NCBI GenBank assembly: GCA_900551225.1
Contig: URUZ01000159.1
Location: forward strand, 1-11,130
DNA from: an uncultured Clostridium sp.
Lineage (GTDB): Bacteria > Bacillota > Clostridia > Lachnospirales > Lachnospiraceae
Length of the DNA stretch: 11,130 nt
Reading direction: 5' to 3'
A program made the position numbers and the translations under genes. Positions 1 to 6,350 of this stretch are shown here, one piece after another. The notes below the pieces were generated by a model. It was not told the DNA's origin, made no database searches, and worked only from the letters and a program-made list of their open reading frames with translations. Within the stretch, counting starts at the first letter, position 1. Each line of letters opens with the position of its first letter.

Positions 1-2
1 CC

Positions 3-911
3 AGGCAGATGAGCCCTGGGCGGCACTGCCAGATCGCTGAAACAGCAGCAATCTTAAGTCTCTGCGGGCGGATTAAAATATCGGGCCGCGACCGTTTTTC
101 CATAGAAATTCATACAGAAAATGTGGCAGTAGCAAGAAAGTGCTTTACATTATTGAAAAAAACATTTAATATAGGTACTGATGTTTCTATTCGGCGCAAT
201 GCATATTTGAAGAGAAGCAGGACATATATTGTAGCAATCCGGGAGCATGAAGATGCGATACGGGTTTTACAGGCCACAAAGCTGGTGAATGAATACTACG
301 AGGTGGCGGAAAACCTGTCCATCGTCCGGAATGTGGTGGTGCAGAATCCGTGCTGCAGGCGCGCGTTTATCCGCGGCGCATTTCTGGCGGCAGGTTCTAT
401 CAGCGACCCGGAAAAGTTTTATCACTTTGAGATCGTATGCGCCACGTCGGCTAAGGCGCAGCAGCTGAAGGAGATTATCGCGGCATTTGACATTGAGGCC
501 AAGATTGTGCTTCGTAAGAAGTACCATGTGGTGTACATCAAGGAGGGAAGTCAGATAGTGGACATCCTGAATGTGATGGAAGCGCCGGTGGCCCTGATGG
601 AGCTGGAGAATATCCGGATTCTGAAGGAGATGCGTAACAGCGTAAACCGCCAGGTCAACTGTGAAACGGCAAACATCAACAAGACTGTGTCTGCTGCTGT
701 AAAGCAGATGGAAGACATCCGCTATATTGAGGAGACAATCGGTCTGGACGGGCTGCCTGACAATCTGCAGGAGATGGCCCGGGTCCGGCTGGAATTGCCG
801 GAGGCGACACTGAAGGAACTGGGAGAGGCACTGGAACCGCCTGTGGGCAAATCCGGTGTGAACCACCGTCTTAGGAAACTGAGCCTTATTGCTGAGGATC
901 TGAGGGGATGA
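3..911 (+). CDS. whiA: WhiA, DNA-binding regulator (5' end cut by window)
   Basis: WhiA is a DNA-binding protein of Gram-positive bacteria, needed for sporulation gene control in Streptomyces and linked to cell division and chromosome segregation in Bacillus. The reading frame is open from base 3, and the residues before the first visible Met (Arg-Gln) fit the usual N-terminus, so the Met at base 9 is internal and roughly 15 residues lie outside the window. Counting from that Met, about residues 113-215 form the LAGLIDADG homing-endonuclease-like fold (RRAFIRGAFLAAGSISDP), which in WhiA serves as a non-cutting domain. The C-terminal helix-turn-helix is near bases 796-885 (LPEATLKELGEAL, then SGVNHRLRKL). 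The visible 300 residues match a family length of about 310-320. The next gene is an HPr-like gene, the same order as whiA-crh in Bacillus. Bases about 90-240 are clearly more AT-rich than the rest of the gene. Confidence 0.93.
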   Translation, partial: RQMSPGRHCQIAETAAILSLCGRIKISGRDRFSIEIHTENVAVARKCFTLLKKTFNIGTDVSIRRNAYLKRSRTYIVAIREHEDAIRVLQATKLVNEYYEVAENLSIVRNVVVQNPCCRRAFIRGAFLAAGSISDPEKFYHFEIVCATSAKAQQLKEIIAAFDIEAKIVLRKKYHVVYIKEGSQIVDILNVMEAPVALMELENIRILKEMRNSVNRQVNCETANINKTVSAAVKQMEDIRYIEETIGLDGLPDNLQEMARVRLELPEATLKELGEALEPPVGKSGVNHRLRKLSLIAEDLRG

Positions 912-955
912 TCTGAAGCAGTAGGACGGTACATTCAGTACAGGCATCAGAATGG

Positions 956-972
956 CCGGTTGTTACAGCCGG
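956..972 (+). other. Small hairpin between whiA and crh-like gene
   Basis: CCGGTTG (956-962) and CAGCCGG (966-972) form a 7-bp stem with one G-U pair around a TTA loop. No T-run follows, so it is not a terminator. It sits 18 bases before the ribosome binding site of the crh-like gene. It could be an RNA processing or stability element, or a chance palindrome. The 91-base gap holds no other gene I can support. Confidence 0.35.
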
Positions 973-990
973 AGTCCATTCGCAGCAATG

Positions 991-996
991 AGGAGG
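991..996 (+). promoter_or_regulatory. Ribosome binding site of crh-like gene
   Basis: AGGAGG lies 6 bases before the ATG at 1003. This fixes the start there, not at the in-frame ATG at 952, which would add 17 residues unlike any HPr protein and has no good ribosome binding site. Confidence 0.85.
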
Positions 997-1002
997 ATAA
1001 TT

Positions 1003-1257
1003 ATGTTAAAGAAAGTGATCACGATCGAGGGACAGGAAGACACAAACGTAAAACCGGTGGCTATGCTGGTTCAGGTGGCCAGTCAATATGACAGTACGAT
1101 TTATCTGGAGTACGAGTCCAAGCGTGTGAACGCTAAAAGCATCATGGGGATGATGACCCTGGCTCTGTCGAAGGGAAAAGACATCGTGGTTGAAGCAGAT
1201 GGCTCCGACGAGGCAGAAGCAATAACTGAGATTGAGGAGTACCTGGGAAAACAGTAA
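1003..1257 (+). CDS. crh: Crh-like HPr paralogue lacking the PTS histidine
   Basis: 84-residue single-domain HPr-fold protein. Classical HPr passes phosphate from PEP to sugars through His15 and is also phosphorylated on Ser46 by HPr kinase, making a cofactor for the catabolite regulator CcpA. Here position 15 is Asn (codon 1045-1047) and Arg17 is Lys, so PTS phosphotransfer should be impossible. Ser46 (codon 1138-1140) and its surroundings, KSIMGMMTLALSKG, are kept, as are VQVASQYDS and LEYESKRVNAKS. This is the pattern of Bacillus Crh, which has Gln at position 15, responds only to HPr kinase and lies directly after whiA, as here. The start at 1003 is chosen for its AGGAGG. It is probably transcribed with whiA and ends at an intrinsic terminator. 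I infer a regulatory role in carbon catabolite control. The assignment to HPr/Crh is firm; CcpA binding is untested and the gene symbol rests on synteny and the lost His. Confidence 0.85.
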   Translation: MLKKVITIEGQEDTNVKPVAMLVQVASQYDSTIYLEYESKRVNAKSIMGMMTLALSKGKDIVVEADGSDEAEAITEIEEYLGKQ

Positions 1258-1267
1258 ATAGATTGAC

Positions 1268-1306
1268 AGAGGCTGTGTCTGAGTGGGACACAGTCTCTTT
1301 TCTTTT
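1268..1306 (+). terminator. Intrinsic terminator of whiA-crh
   Basis: GAGGCTGTGTC (1269-1279) pairs with GACACAGTCTC (1287-1297), an 11-bp stem with one G-U pair, extended by A1268-T1298, around a 7-base loop. TTTTCTTTT (1298-1306) follows. It starts 11 bases after the crh-like stop codon and separates this unit from dnaE. Confidence 0.9.
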
Positions 1307-1318
1307 GCGGGAAATTAT

Positions 1319-1343
1319 GATAAACTGTTAAACAGACAGTATC
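1319..1343. promoter_or_regulatory. Imperfect inverted repeat upstream of dnaE
   Basis: ACTGT (1324-1328) and ACAGT (1336-1340) form an inverted repeat with a 7-base centre. GATA (1319-1322) and ATC (1341-1343) continue it imperfectly, and the shorter palindrome CTGTTAAACAG (1325-1335) lies inside. It lies in the only gap where a dnaE promoter could sit (1307-1356). TATGAT at 1316-1321 resembles a -10 box, but I see no -35 at the right distance. It is not the Firmicute LexA box, which has GAAC and GTTC arms. Confidence 0.3.
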
Positions 1344-1356
1344 GCACCCAAGCAAC

Positions 1357-1363
1357 AAAGGAG
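1357..1363 (+). promoter_or_regulatory. Ribosome binding site of dnaE
   Basis: AAAGGAG is 10 bases before the ATG at 1374 but only 1 base before the ATG at 1365. The spacing favours 1374, which also gives the usual DnaE N-terminus (MAFTHLHVHTEYS). Confidence 0.75.
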
Positions 1364-1373
1364 AATGGATTGT

Positions 1374-4300
1374 ATGGCATTCACACATCTGCACGTTCAT
1401 ACGGAGTACAGCCTGCTGGATGGTTCCAGTAAGATCAAAGAGCTGGTGGCCAGAGCCAAGGAATTGGGCATGGACAGCATTGCGATCACGGATCATGGTG
1501 TCATGTATGGCGTTATTGATTTTTATAAAGCGGCCAAGGAGATCGGCATCAAACCGATCCTGGGCTGTGAGGTGTATGTGGCTCCCGGTTCCCGGTTTGA
1601 CAGGGAGACTGTGAGCGGAGAGGACAGATATTACCATCTGGTATTGCTGGCTGAGAACAACCAGGGATATCAGAATCTGATGAAGATCGTGTCCAAGGGA
1701 TTTGTGGACGGCTTCTATTATAAACCGCGGGTGGACTACGAACTGCTGGAGACCTACCATGAGGGGATTATCGCCCTCAGCGCCTGCCTGGCGGGAGAGG
1801 TGCAGCGGAACCTGGCAAGGGGCATGTACCAGGAGGCCAGCCGCTCCGCACTGCACTACCAGGATATCTTCGGCAAAGGGAACTTCTTCCTGGAGCTGCA
1901 GGATCATGGGATAGAGGAGCAAAAGCAGGTGAACCAGGGACTGCTGCGCCTGAGCAGGGACATTGGGATCGACCTGGTGGCCACCAATGACGTCCACTAT
2001 ACCTTCGCAGAGGATGAGGCGGCCCATGATATCCTGCTGTGCATACAGACAGGCAAAAAGGTGGCTGACGAGAACCGTATGCGGTATGAGGGCGGCCAGT
2101 ATTTCTGTAAGTCTGAGGAGCAGATGCGGCAATTGTTCCCATATGCGGAGCAGGCTCTGGACAACACTTACAAGATTGCCCAGCGCTGTAATGTGGAGCT
2201 GGAATTCGGAGTCACCAAACTGCCGAAATTCGAGGTGCCCGAGGGATTCGACTCCTGGACTTATTTAAACCACCTGTGCATGCAGGGCTTTACCAGGCAT
2301 TATCCCGAGGATGACGGCACCCTGAAGAAACGTCTGGACTATGAGCTGGATGTAATCCGCTCCATGGGATATGTGGACTACTTCCTGATTGTCTGGGACT
2401 TTATCAACTACGCCAGATCCCAGGACATCATCGTGGGTCCGGGGCGGGGGTCGGCGGCCGGGTCCATTGTCTCCTACAGCCTGGGAATTACGGACATTGA
2501 CCCCATGCGCTATAATCTGCTGTTTGAGCGTTTCCTGAACCCGGAGCGCGTGTCCATGCCTGATATTGACGTGGACTTCTGCTATGAGCGGCGCCAGGAG
2601 GTTATTGACTATGTGGTCCAGAAGTACGGCAAGGACCAGGTGGTCCAGATCGTCACCTTCGGTACATTGGCTGCAAAGGGTGTGGTCCGGGATGTGGGCA
2701 GGGTGCTGGATCTGCCCTATGCCCTGTGCGACTCCATCGCCAAGATGATTCCCACAGACCTGGGAATGACGCTGGAGAAGGCCCTGGCGGCCAACCCTGA
2801 CCTTAAAAAGGCATATAATGAGGATGAGCAGGTCCACTATCTGATTGACATGTCAAAACGTCTGGAGGGCCTTCCCAGGCATACCTCCATGCACGCGGCG
2901 GGCGTGGTGATCGGCAGCCGGTCCATCGATGAGTTCGTACCCCTCTCCAGGGCGGCGGACGGAACCATCACTACCCAGTTTACCATGACCACCATCGAGG
3001 AGCTGGGACTGCTGAAGATGGACTTTTTGGGGCTTCGGACCCTGACTGTGATCCAGAACGCGGTGCGCATGGTAGAGAAGGACTTCCATGTGGTTCTGGA
3101 CATGGACAAGATTGATTATAATGATAAGAAGGTGCTGGACTCCATCGGAACGGGCAAGACAGAGGGCGTGTTCCAGCTGGAGAGCGGCGGCATGAAGAGC
3201 TTCATGAAGGAGCTTAAGGCGGGCAGCCTGGAGGACATTATCGCCGGCATTTCCCTGTACCGTCCGGGCCCCATGGACTTTATACCCAAATATTTAAAGG
3301 GCAAGAACGACAGGGCATCCATCACCTATGACTGCCCCCAGCTGGAACCGATTCTGGGTCCGACCTACGGCTGTATCGTGTACCAGGAGCAGGTAATGCA
3401 GATCGTGCGGGAGCTGGCCGGTTATACCATGGGACGTTCCGACCTGGTGCGCCGCGCCATGAGTAAGAAGAAGGCATCAGTGATGGAGAAGGAGCGCCAG
3501 AACTTTGTGTACGGCAATCCGGAGGAAGGGGTTAAGGGCTGTGTGAACAACGGGCTGGACGAGAGGACGGCCAACCACATCTATGATGAGATGACGGATT
3601 TCGCCAAATACGCGTTCAACAAGTCCCATGCGGCGGCCTATGCTGTGGTCTCCTACCAGACCGCTTATCTGAAATATTACTATCCGCTGGAGTATATGGC
3701 GGCCCTGATGACGTCTGTGATGGACAATGTGACCAAGTTCTCCGAGTACATCCTCACCTGCCGGCAGACCATGGGAATTGAGATTCTGCCGCCGGATATC
3801 AATGAGGGAGAGAGCGGTTTCTCCGTGTCCGGCGAATCCATCCGCTATGGCCTGTCCGCCATCAAGAGCGTGGGCAAGTCGGTGGTGGACACCATCATTG
3901 CGGACCGGGATGCAGGTGGACCCTTCCGTTCCATGGAGGACTTTGTGGGGCGTATGACCCACAAGGAGGTGAACAAGCGGACCCTGGAGAATTTTATTAA
4001 ATCAGGAGCCTTAGACACCCTTCCAGGCACCCGCAGACAGAAGATCGCGGTGACGCCCACCATGCTGGAGAGCAAGTCCAGGGAGCGCAAGTCCACCATT
4101 GAGGGACAGATGAGTCTGTTTGATTTCGCAGGCGAGGAGGAGAAGGACAATTTCCAGATTACCTTCCCGGATGTGGGGGAATACTCAAAAGAAGAGCTGC
4201 TGGCATTTGAAAAGGAAATACTGGGCGTGTATATCAGCGGCCATCCTCTGGAAGACTACAAGGATGGATGGCAGAAGAATGTTACCGCAACCGCCGCTGA

Positions 4301-4859
4301 CTTCATTGTGGACGAGGAGACGGACCGGGCCAGGGTGGAGGACGGAACCAGGGCCATTATCGGCGGGATGGTGGCAGGCAAGACGGTTAAGACCACCAGG
4401 ACCAACCAGCTGATGGCATTTATCACATTGGAGGACCTGTACGGTTCAGTGGAAGTGATTGTATTTCCCAAGGACTATGAAGCCAACCGGGACTTGTTTG
4501 TGGAGGACGCCAAGCTGTTTATCAGGGGCCGCGTGTCCATTGGGGACGACCCCGTGGGCAAACTGGTCTGCGAGCAGGTGGTTCCATTTTCGAAAATCCC
4601 AAGGGAGCTGTGGGTGCAGTTCGCCGACAAGGAGCAGTACCAGGAGGGGGAGCAGACGCTGCTGGAGCTGTTAAAATCCAGCGAGGGCCAGGACCGGGTG
4701 GTCATCTATCTTGGAAAAGAACGGGCGAAAAAGATGCTGCCCGCCAGCTGGAATGTGGATGCAAACAAAGAATTGGTGGCCCGGCTGGCCGAAAAACTTG
4801 GTGAAAAAAATATCAAAGTCCTGGAAAAACCGCTTGCAATGCCAGGCAAAATGCATTAA
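1374..4859 (+). CDS. dnaE: DNA polymerase III subunit alpha, DnaE type
   Basis: Replicative family C DNA polymerase of 1161 residues, full length for DnaE. In Firmicutes, DnaE works beside PolC and extends RNA primers at the fork. Domains, numbered from the Met at 1374: PHP domain, about 1-210; polymerase core with GPGRGSAAGS and then PDIDVDF, whose catalytic Asp are D397 and D399, and a third Asp, D550, in KMDFLGL; tandem helix-hairpin-helix region near 810-860; OB-fold near 990-1070 (AIIGGMVAGK, LEDLYGSVEVIVFPKDYE); short C-terminal domain. The PHP domain keeps apparent metal ligands H7, H9, D16, H41, E66, H88, C138, D206 and H208. There is no 3'-5' DEDD exonuclease insert, which rules out PolC. 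Expression is separated from whiA-crh by a terminator, so dnaE needs its own promoter in 1307-1356. pfkA follows after 101 bases with no terminator between, so the two may share a transcript. Confidence 0.97.
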   Translation: MAFTHLHVHTEYSLLDGSSKIKELVARAKELGMDSIAITDHGVMYGVIDFYKAAKEIGIKPILGCEVYVAPGSRFDRETVSGEDRYYHLVLLAENNQGYQNLMKIVSKGFVDGFYYKPRVDYELLETYHEGIIALSACLAGEVQRNLARGMYQEASRSALHYQDIFGKGNFFLELQDHGIEEQKQVNQGLLRLSRDIGIDLVATNDVHYTFAEDEAAHDILLCIQTGKKVADENRMRYEGGQYFCKSEEQMRQLFPYAEQALDNTYKIAQRCNVELEFGVTKLPKFEVPEGFDSWTYLNHLCMQGFTRHYPEDDGTLKKRLDYELDVIRSMGYVDYFLIVWDFINYARSQDIIVGPGRGSAAGSIVSYSLGITDIDPMRYNLLFERFLNPERVSMPDIDVDFCYERRQEVIDYVVQKYGKDQVVQIVTFGTLAAKGVVRDVGRVLDLPYALCDSIAKMIPTDLGMTLEKALAANPDLKKAYNEDEQVHYLIDMSKRLEGLPRHTSMHAAGVVIGSRSIDEFVPLSRAADGTITTQFTMTTIEELGLLKMDFLGLRTLTVIQNAVRMVEKDFHVVLDMDKIDYNDKKVLDSIGTGKTEGVFQLESGGMKSFMKELKAGSLEDIIAGISLYRPGPMDFIPKYLKGKNDRASITYDCPQLEPILGPTYGCIVYQEQVMQIVRELAGYTMGRSDLVRRAMSKKKASVMEKERQNFVYGNPEEGVKGCVNNGLDERTANHIYDEMTDFAKYAFNKSHAAAYAVVSYQTAYLKYYYPLEYMAALMTSVMDNVTKFSEYILTCRQTMGIEILPPDINEGESGFSVSGESIRYGLSAIKSVGKSVVDTIIADRDAGGPFRSMEDFVGRMTHKEVNKRTLENFIKSGALDTLPGTRRQKIAVTPTMLESKSRERKSTIEGQMSLFDFAGEEEKDNFQITFPDVGEYSKEELLAFEKEILGVYISGHPLEDYKDGWQKNVTATAADFIVDEETDRARVEDGTRAIIGGMVAGKTVKTTRTNQLMAFITLEDLYGSVEVIVFPKDYEANRDLFVEDAKLFIRGRVSIGDDPVGKLVCEQVVPFSKIPRELWVQFADKEQYQEGEQTLLELLKSSEGQDRVVIYLGKERAKKMLPASWNVDANKELVARLAEKLGEKNIKVLEKPLAMPGKMH

Positions 4860-4960
4860 AATAGCGTTGGATATGAAATGAGAAAATATACGGCATGTTG
4901 CAAGCCATGATGGCAGAGGAATGACATGTGCTTGGTGATAATTGAAGGAGGTAAATTGCT

Positions 4961-5935
4961 ATGGCAAAGGCAGTAAAGACCATTGGTGTACTTACAAGCG
5001 GCGGTGATGCGCCGGGTATGAACGCGGCAATCCGTGCGGTAGTGCGAGTTGCGATTGGTAAAGGTCTTAAGGTTAAGGGCATTATGAGAGGGTACGCAGG
5101 CCTGCTGGAAGAGGAGATTGTGGATATGGAGAGCACCAGCGTGTCCGACACAATCAACCGCGGAGGCACCATTCTGTACACTGCCCGCTGTAAGGAATTT
5201 ACAACTTCGGAAGGCCAGCAGCTGGGCGCGGAGATCTGCCGCAAGCACGGCATCGACGGCATGGTGGTGATCGGAGGAGACGGCTCCTTCCGCGGCGCGG
5301 GTAAGCTGTCCGCCCTTGGCATCAACACCATCGGCATTCCCGGAACCATTGATCTGGACATTGCATGTACTGACTATACCATTGGTTTTGACACGGCAGT
5401 GAACACTGCCATGGAGGCCATTGACAAGATCCGCGATACCTCCACCTCCCATGAGCGCTGCAGCATCGTTGAGGTAATGGGCCGCAACGCCGGATACCTG
5501 GCCATGTGGTGCGGAATTGCCAACGGAGCCGAGGATATCCTCCTGCCGGAGCGCTATGACGGCGATGAGCAGGCGCTGATCAACCGCATCATTGAGAACC
5601 GCAAGCGGGGCAAAAAACACAATATCATTGTCAACGCTGAGGGAATCGGACACTCAGGGTCCATGGCTAAGCGCATTGAGGCGGCAACCGGCATTGAGAC
5701 CAGGGCAACCATACTGGGACACATGCAGCGCGGCGGCACACCCACCTGTAAGGACAGGGTATATGCCTCCATTATGGGAGCCAGAGCGGCAGAGCTGCTG
5801 GCCCAGGGCAAGAGCAACAGGCTGGTGGCTTACAAGAACGGCGAGTTTGTGGATTATGATATTCAGGAAGCGCTGAACATGCATAAAGATATTCCGGAAG
5901 AGCAGTATGAGATCAGCAAGATGCTGACCCGCTGA
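4961..5935 (+). CDS. pfkA: ATP-dependent 6-phosphofructokinase
   Basis: 324-residue cytoplasmic glycolytic enzyme that converts fructose 6-phosphate and ATP to fructose 1,6-bisphosphate. AAGGAGG (4945-4951) sits 9 bases before the ATG. Visible motifs: SGGDAPGMNAAIRAVVR at the N-terminus (ATP loop and effector arginines), INRGGT, GGDGS with D107 and G108, PGTID with catalytic D131, IRDTSTSHER, EVMGR at 171-175, RGKKH and ETRATILGHMQRGG. Gly at position 108, together with PGTID rather than PKTID, marks the ATP-using rather than the PPi-using type. The arginines and lysines that bind ADP/PEP effectors in the E. coli and Bacillus enzymes appear to be kept, so allosteric control is likely. One oddity is TIDLD where almost all family members have TIDND: Leu132, codon 5354-5356. 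The dnaE-pfkA order is common in Clostridia. The 101-base gap before it (4860-4960) shows no convincing promoter. Confidence 0.96.
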   Translation: MAKAVKTIGVLTSGGDAPGMNAAIRAVVRVAIGKGLKVKGIMRGYAGLLEEEIVDMESTSVSDTINRGGTILYTARCKEFTTSEGQQLGAEICRKHGIDGMVVIGGDGSFRGAGKLSALGINTIGIPGTIDLDIACTDYTIGFDTAVNTAMEAIDKIRDTSTSHERCSIVEVMGRNAGYLAMWCGIANGAEDILLPERYDGDEQALINRIIENRKRGKKHNIIVNAEGIGHSGSMAKRIEAATGIETRATILGHMQRGGTPTCKDRVYASIMGARAAELLAQGKSNRLVAYKNGEFVDYDIQEALNMHKDIPEEQYEISKMLTR

Positions 5936-5947
5936 TCGAATCCAGAT

Positions 5948-5981
5948 AAGAGTCCGCCGCCTTTTTGCGCAGCGGACTTTT
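5948..5981 (+). terminator. Probable terminator after pfkA
   Basis: AGTCCGC (5951-5957) pairs with GCGGACT (5972-5978). An inner CGC/GCG stem surrounds a T-rich loop, and outer A-T pairs extend the stem. The T-run after the stem is short (TTTT, overlapping the stem end), so termination may be incomplete and the next gene could receive read-through. Confidence 0.65.
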
Positions 5982-6005
5982 AAAATCATAAAGGCGGTTA
6001 TAGAG

Positions 6006-6350
6006 ATGGAACGAAGCACAGTGCTCTGCGGAGCCAATTCATATGAACAGAAATATTACTTCAACCAGGAATTCGACTCTCTGCCGGAGCGTGTGAAGCA
6101 GGAGCTGCATATTCTGTGCGTACTGTACACAGAGGACGTGGGCGGAATCCTGACCCTGGAGTTTGAGGAGGACGGCAGCCTGGAATTCAAGGTTACGGCC
6201 GAGGAGACAGACTACTTATTCGATGAGATCGGAAGCGTGCTGAAGATCAAGCAGTACCAGAAGGACAAGCGGGAGCTGCTGGAGTCCGTGGAACTGTATT
6301 ACCGGGTATTTTTCCTGGGCGAAGATGTGGATGAGGTTGAAGAGGAATGA
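6006..6350 (+). CDS. Conserved small acidic protein, function unknown (DUF6145-like)
   Basis: 114-residue soluble protein with no signal peptide or membrane segment and many Asp/Glu residues, ending in EDVDEVEEE. The central part, VLYTEDVGGILTLEFEEDG, then FDEIGSVLKIKQYQKDKRELLESVELYYRVFFLGED, looks like a beta-rich section followed by a helical tail. It resembles what I remember as the uncharacterised DUF6145 family of Clostridia; this is from memory and moderately sure. The start at 6006 is supported by AAGGCGG (5991-5997), 8 bases upstream. No clear promoter is visible; TTGCGC (5965-5970) with ATAAAG 17 bases later is a weak match. Its stop codon overlaps the dusB start as ATGA (6347-6350), so translation of the two is probably coupled, hinting at a role near tRNA modification. 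No function can be assigned. Confidence 0.85.
   Translation: MERSTVLCGANSYEQKYYFNQEFDSLPERVKQELHILCVLYTEDVGGILTLEFEEDGSLEFKVTAEETDYLFDEIGSVLKIKQYQKDKRELLESVELYYRVFFLGEDVDEVEEE

Noticed and set aside
952..1002. Upstream in-frame ATG that would extend the crh-like protein by 17 residues
   Set aside because: No proper ribosome binding site, non-HPr-like residues, and a perfect AGGAGG before the ATG at 1003. With the shorter start, Asn15 and Ser46 fall exactly on canonical numbering.
1365..1373. Alternative dnaE start three codons earlier
   Set aside because: Only one base separates it from AAAGGAG, too close for initiation; the ATG at 1374 has workable spacing.
1101..2132. Long minus-strand open frame opposite the crh-like gene and the start of dnaE
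   Set aside because: It runs antisense to two clearly conserved genes and through a terminator hairpin, shows no recognisable domain and has the low-complexity look of a shadow frame in GC-biased coding DNA.
4860..4960. Possible pfkA promoter (TTGGAT with a downstream TATACG)
   Set aside because: The spacing of 14 bases is too short and the boxes are poor matches, so I do not claim a promoter.
4856..5653. Minus-strand open frame opposite pfkA
   Set aside because: Antisense to a fully conserved enzyme gene; the translation has no family resemblance.
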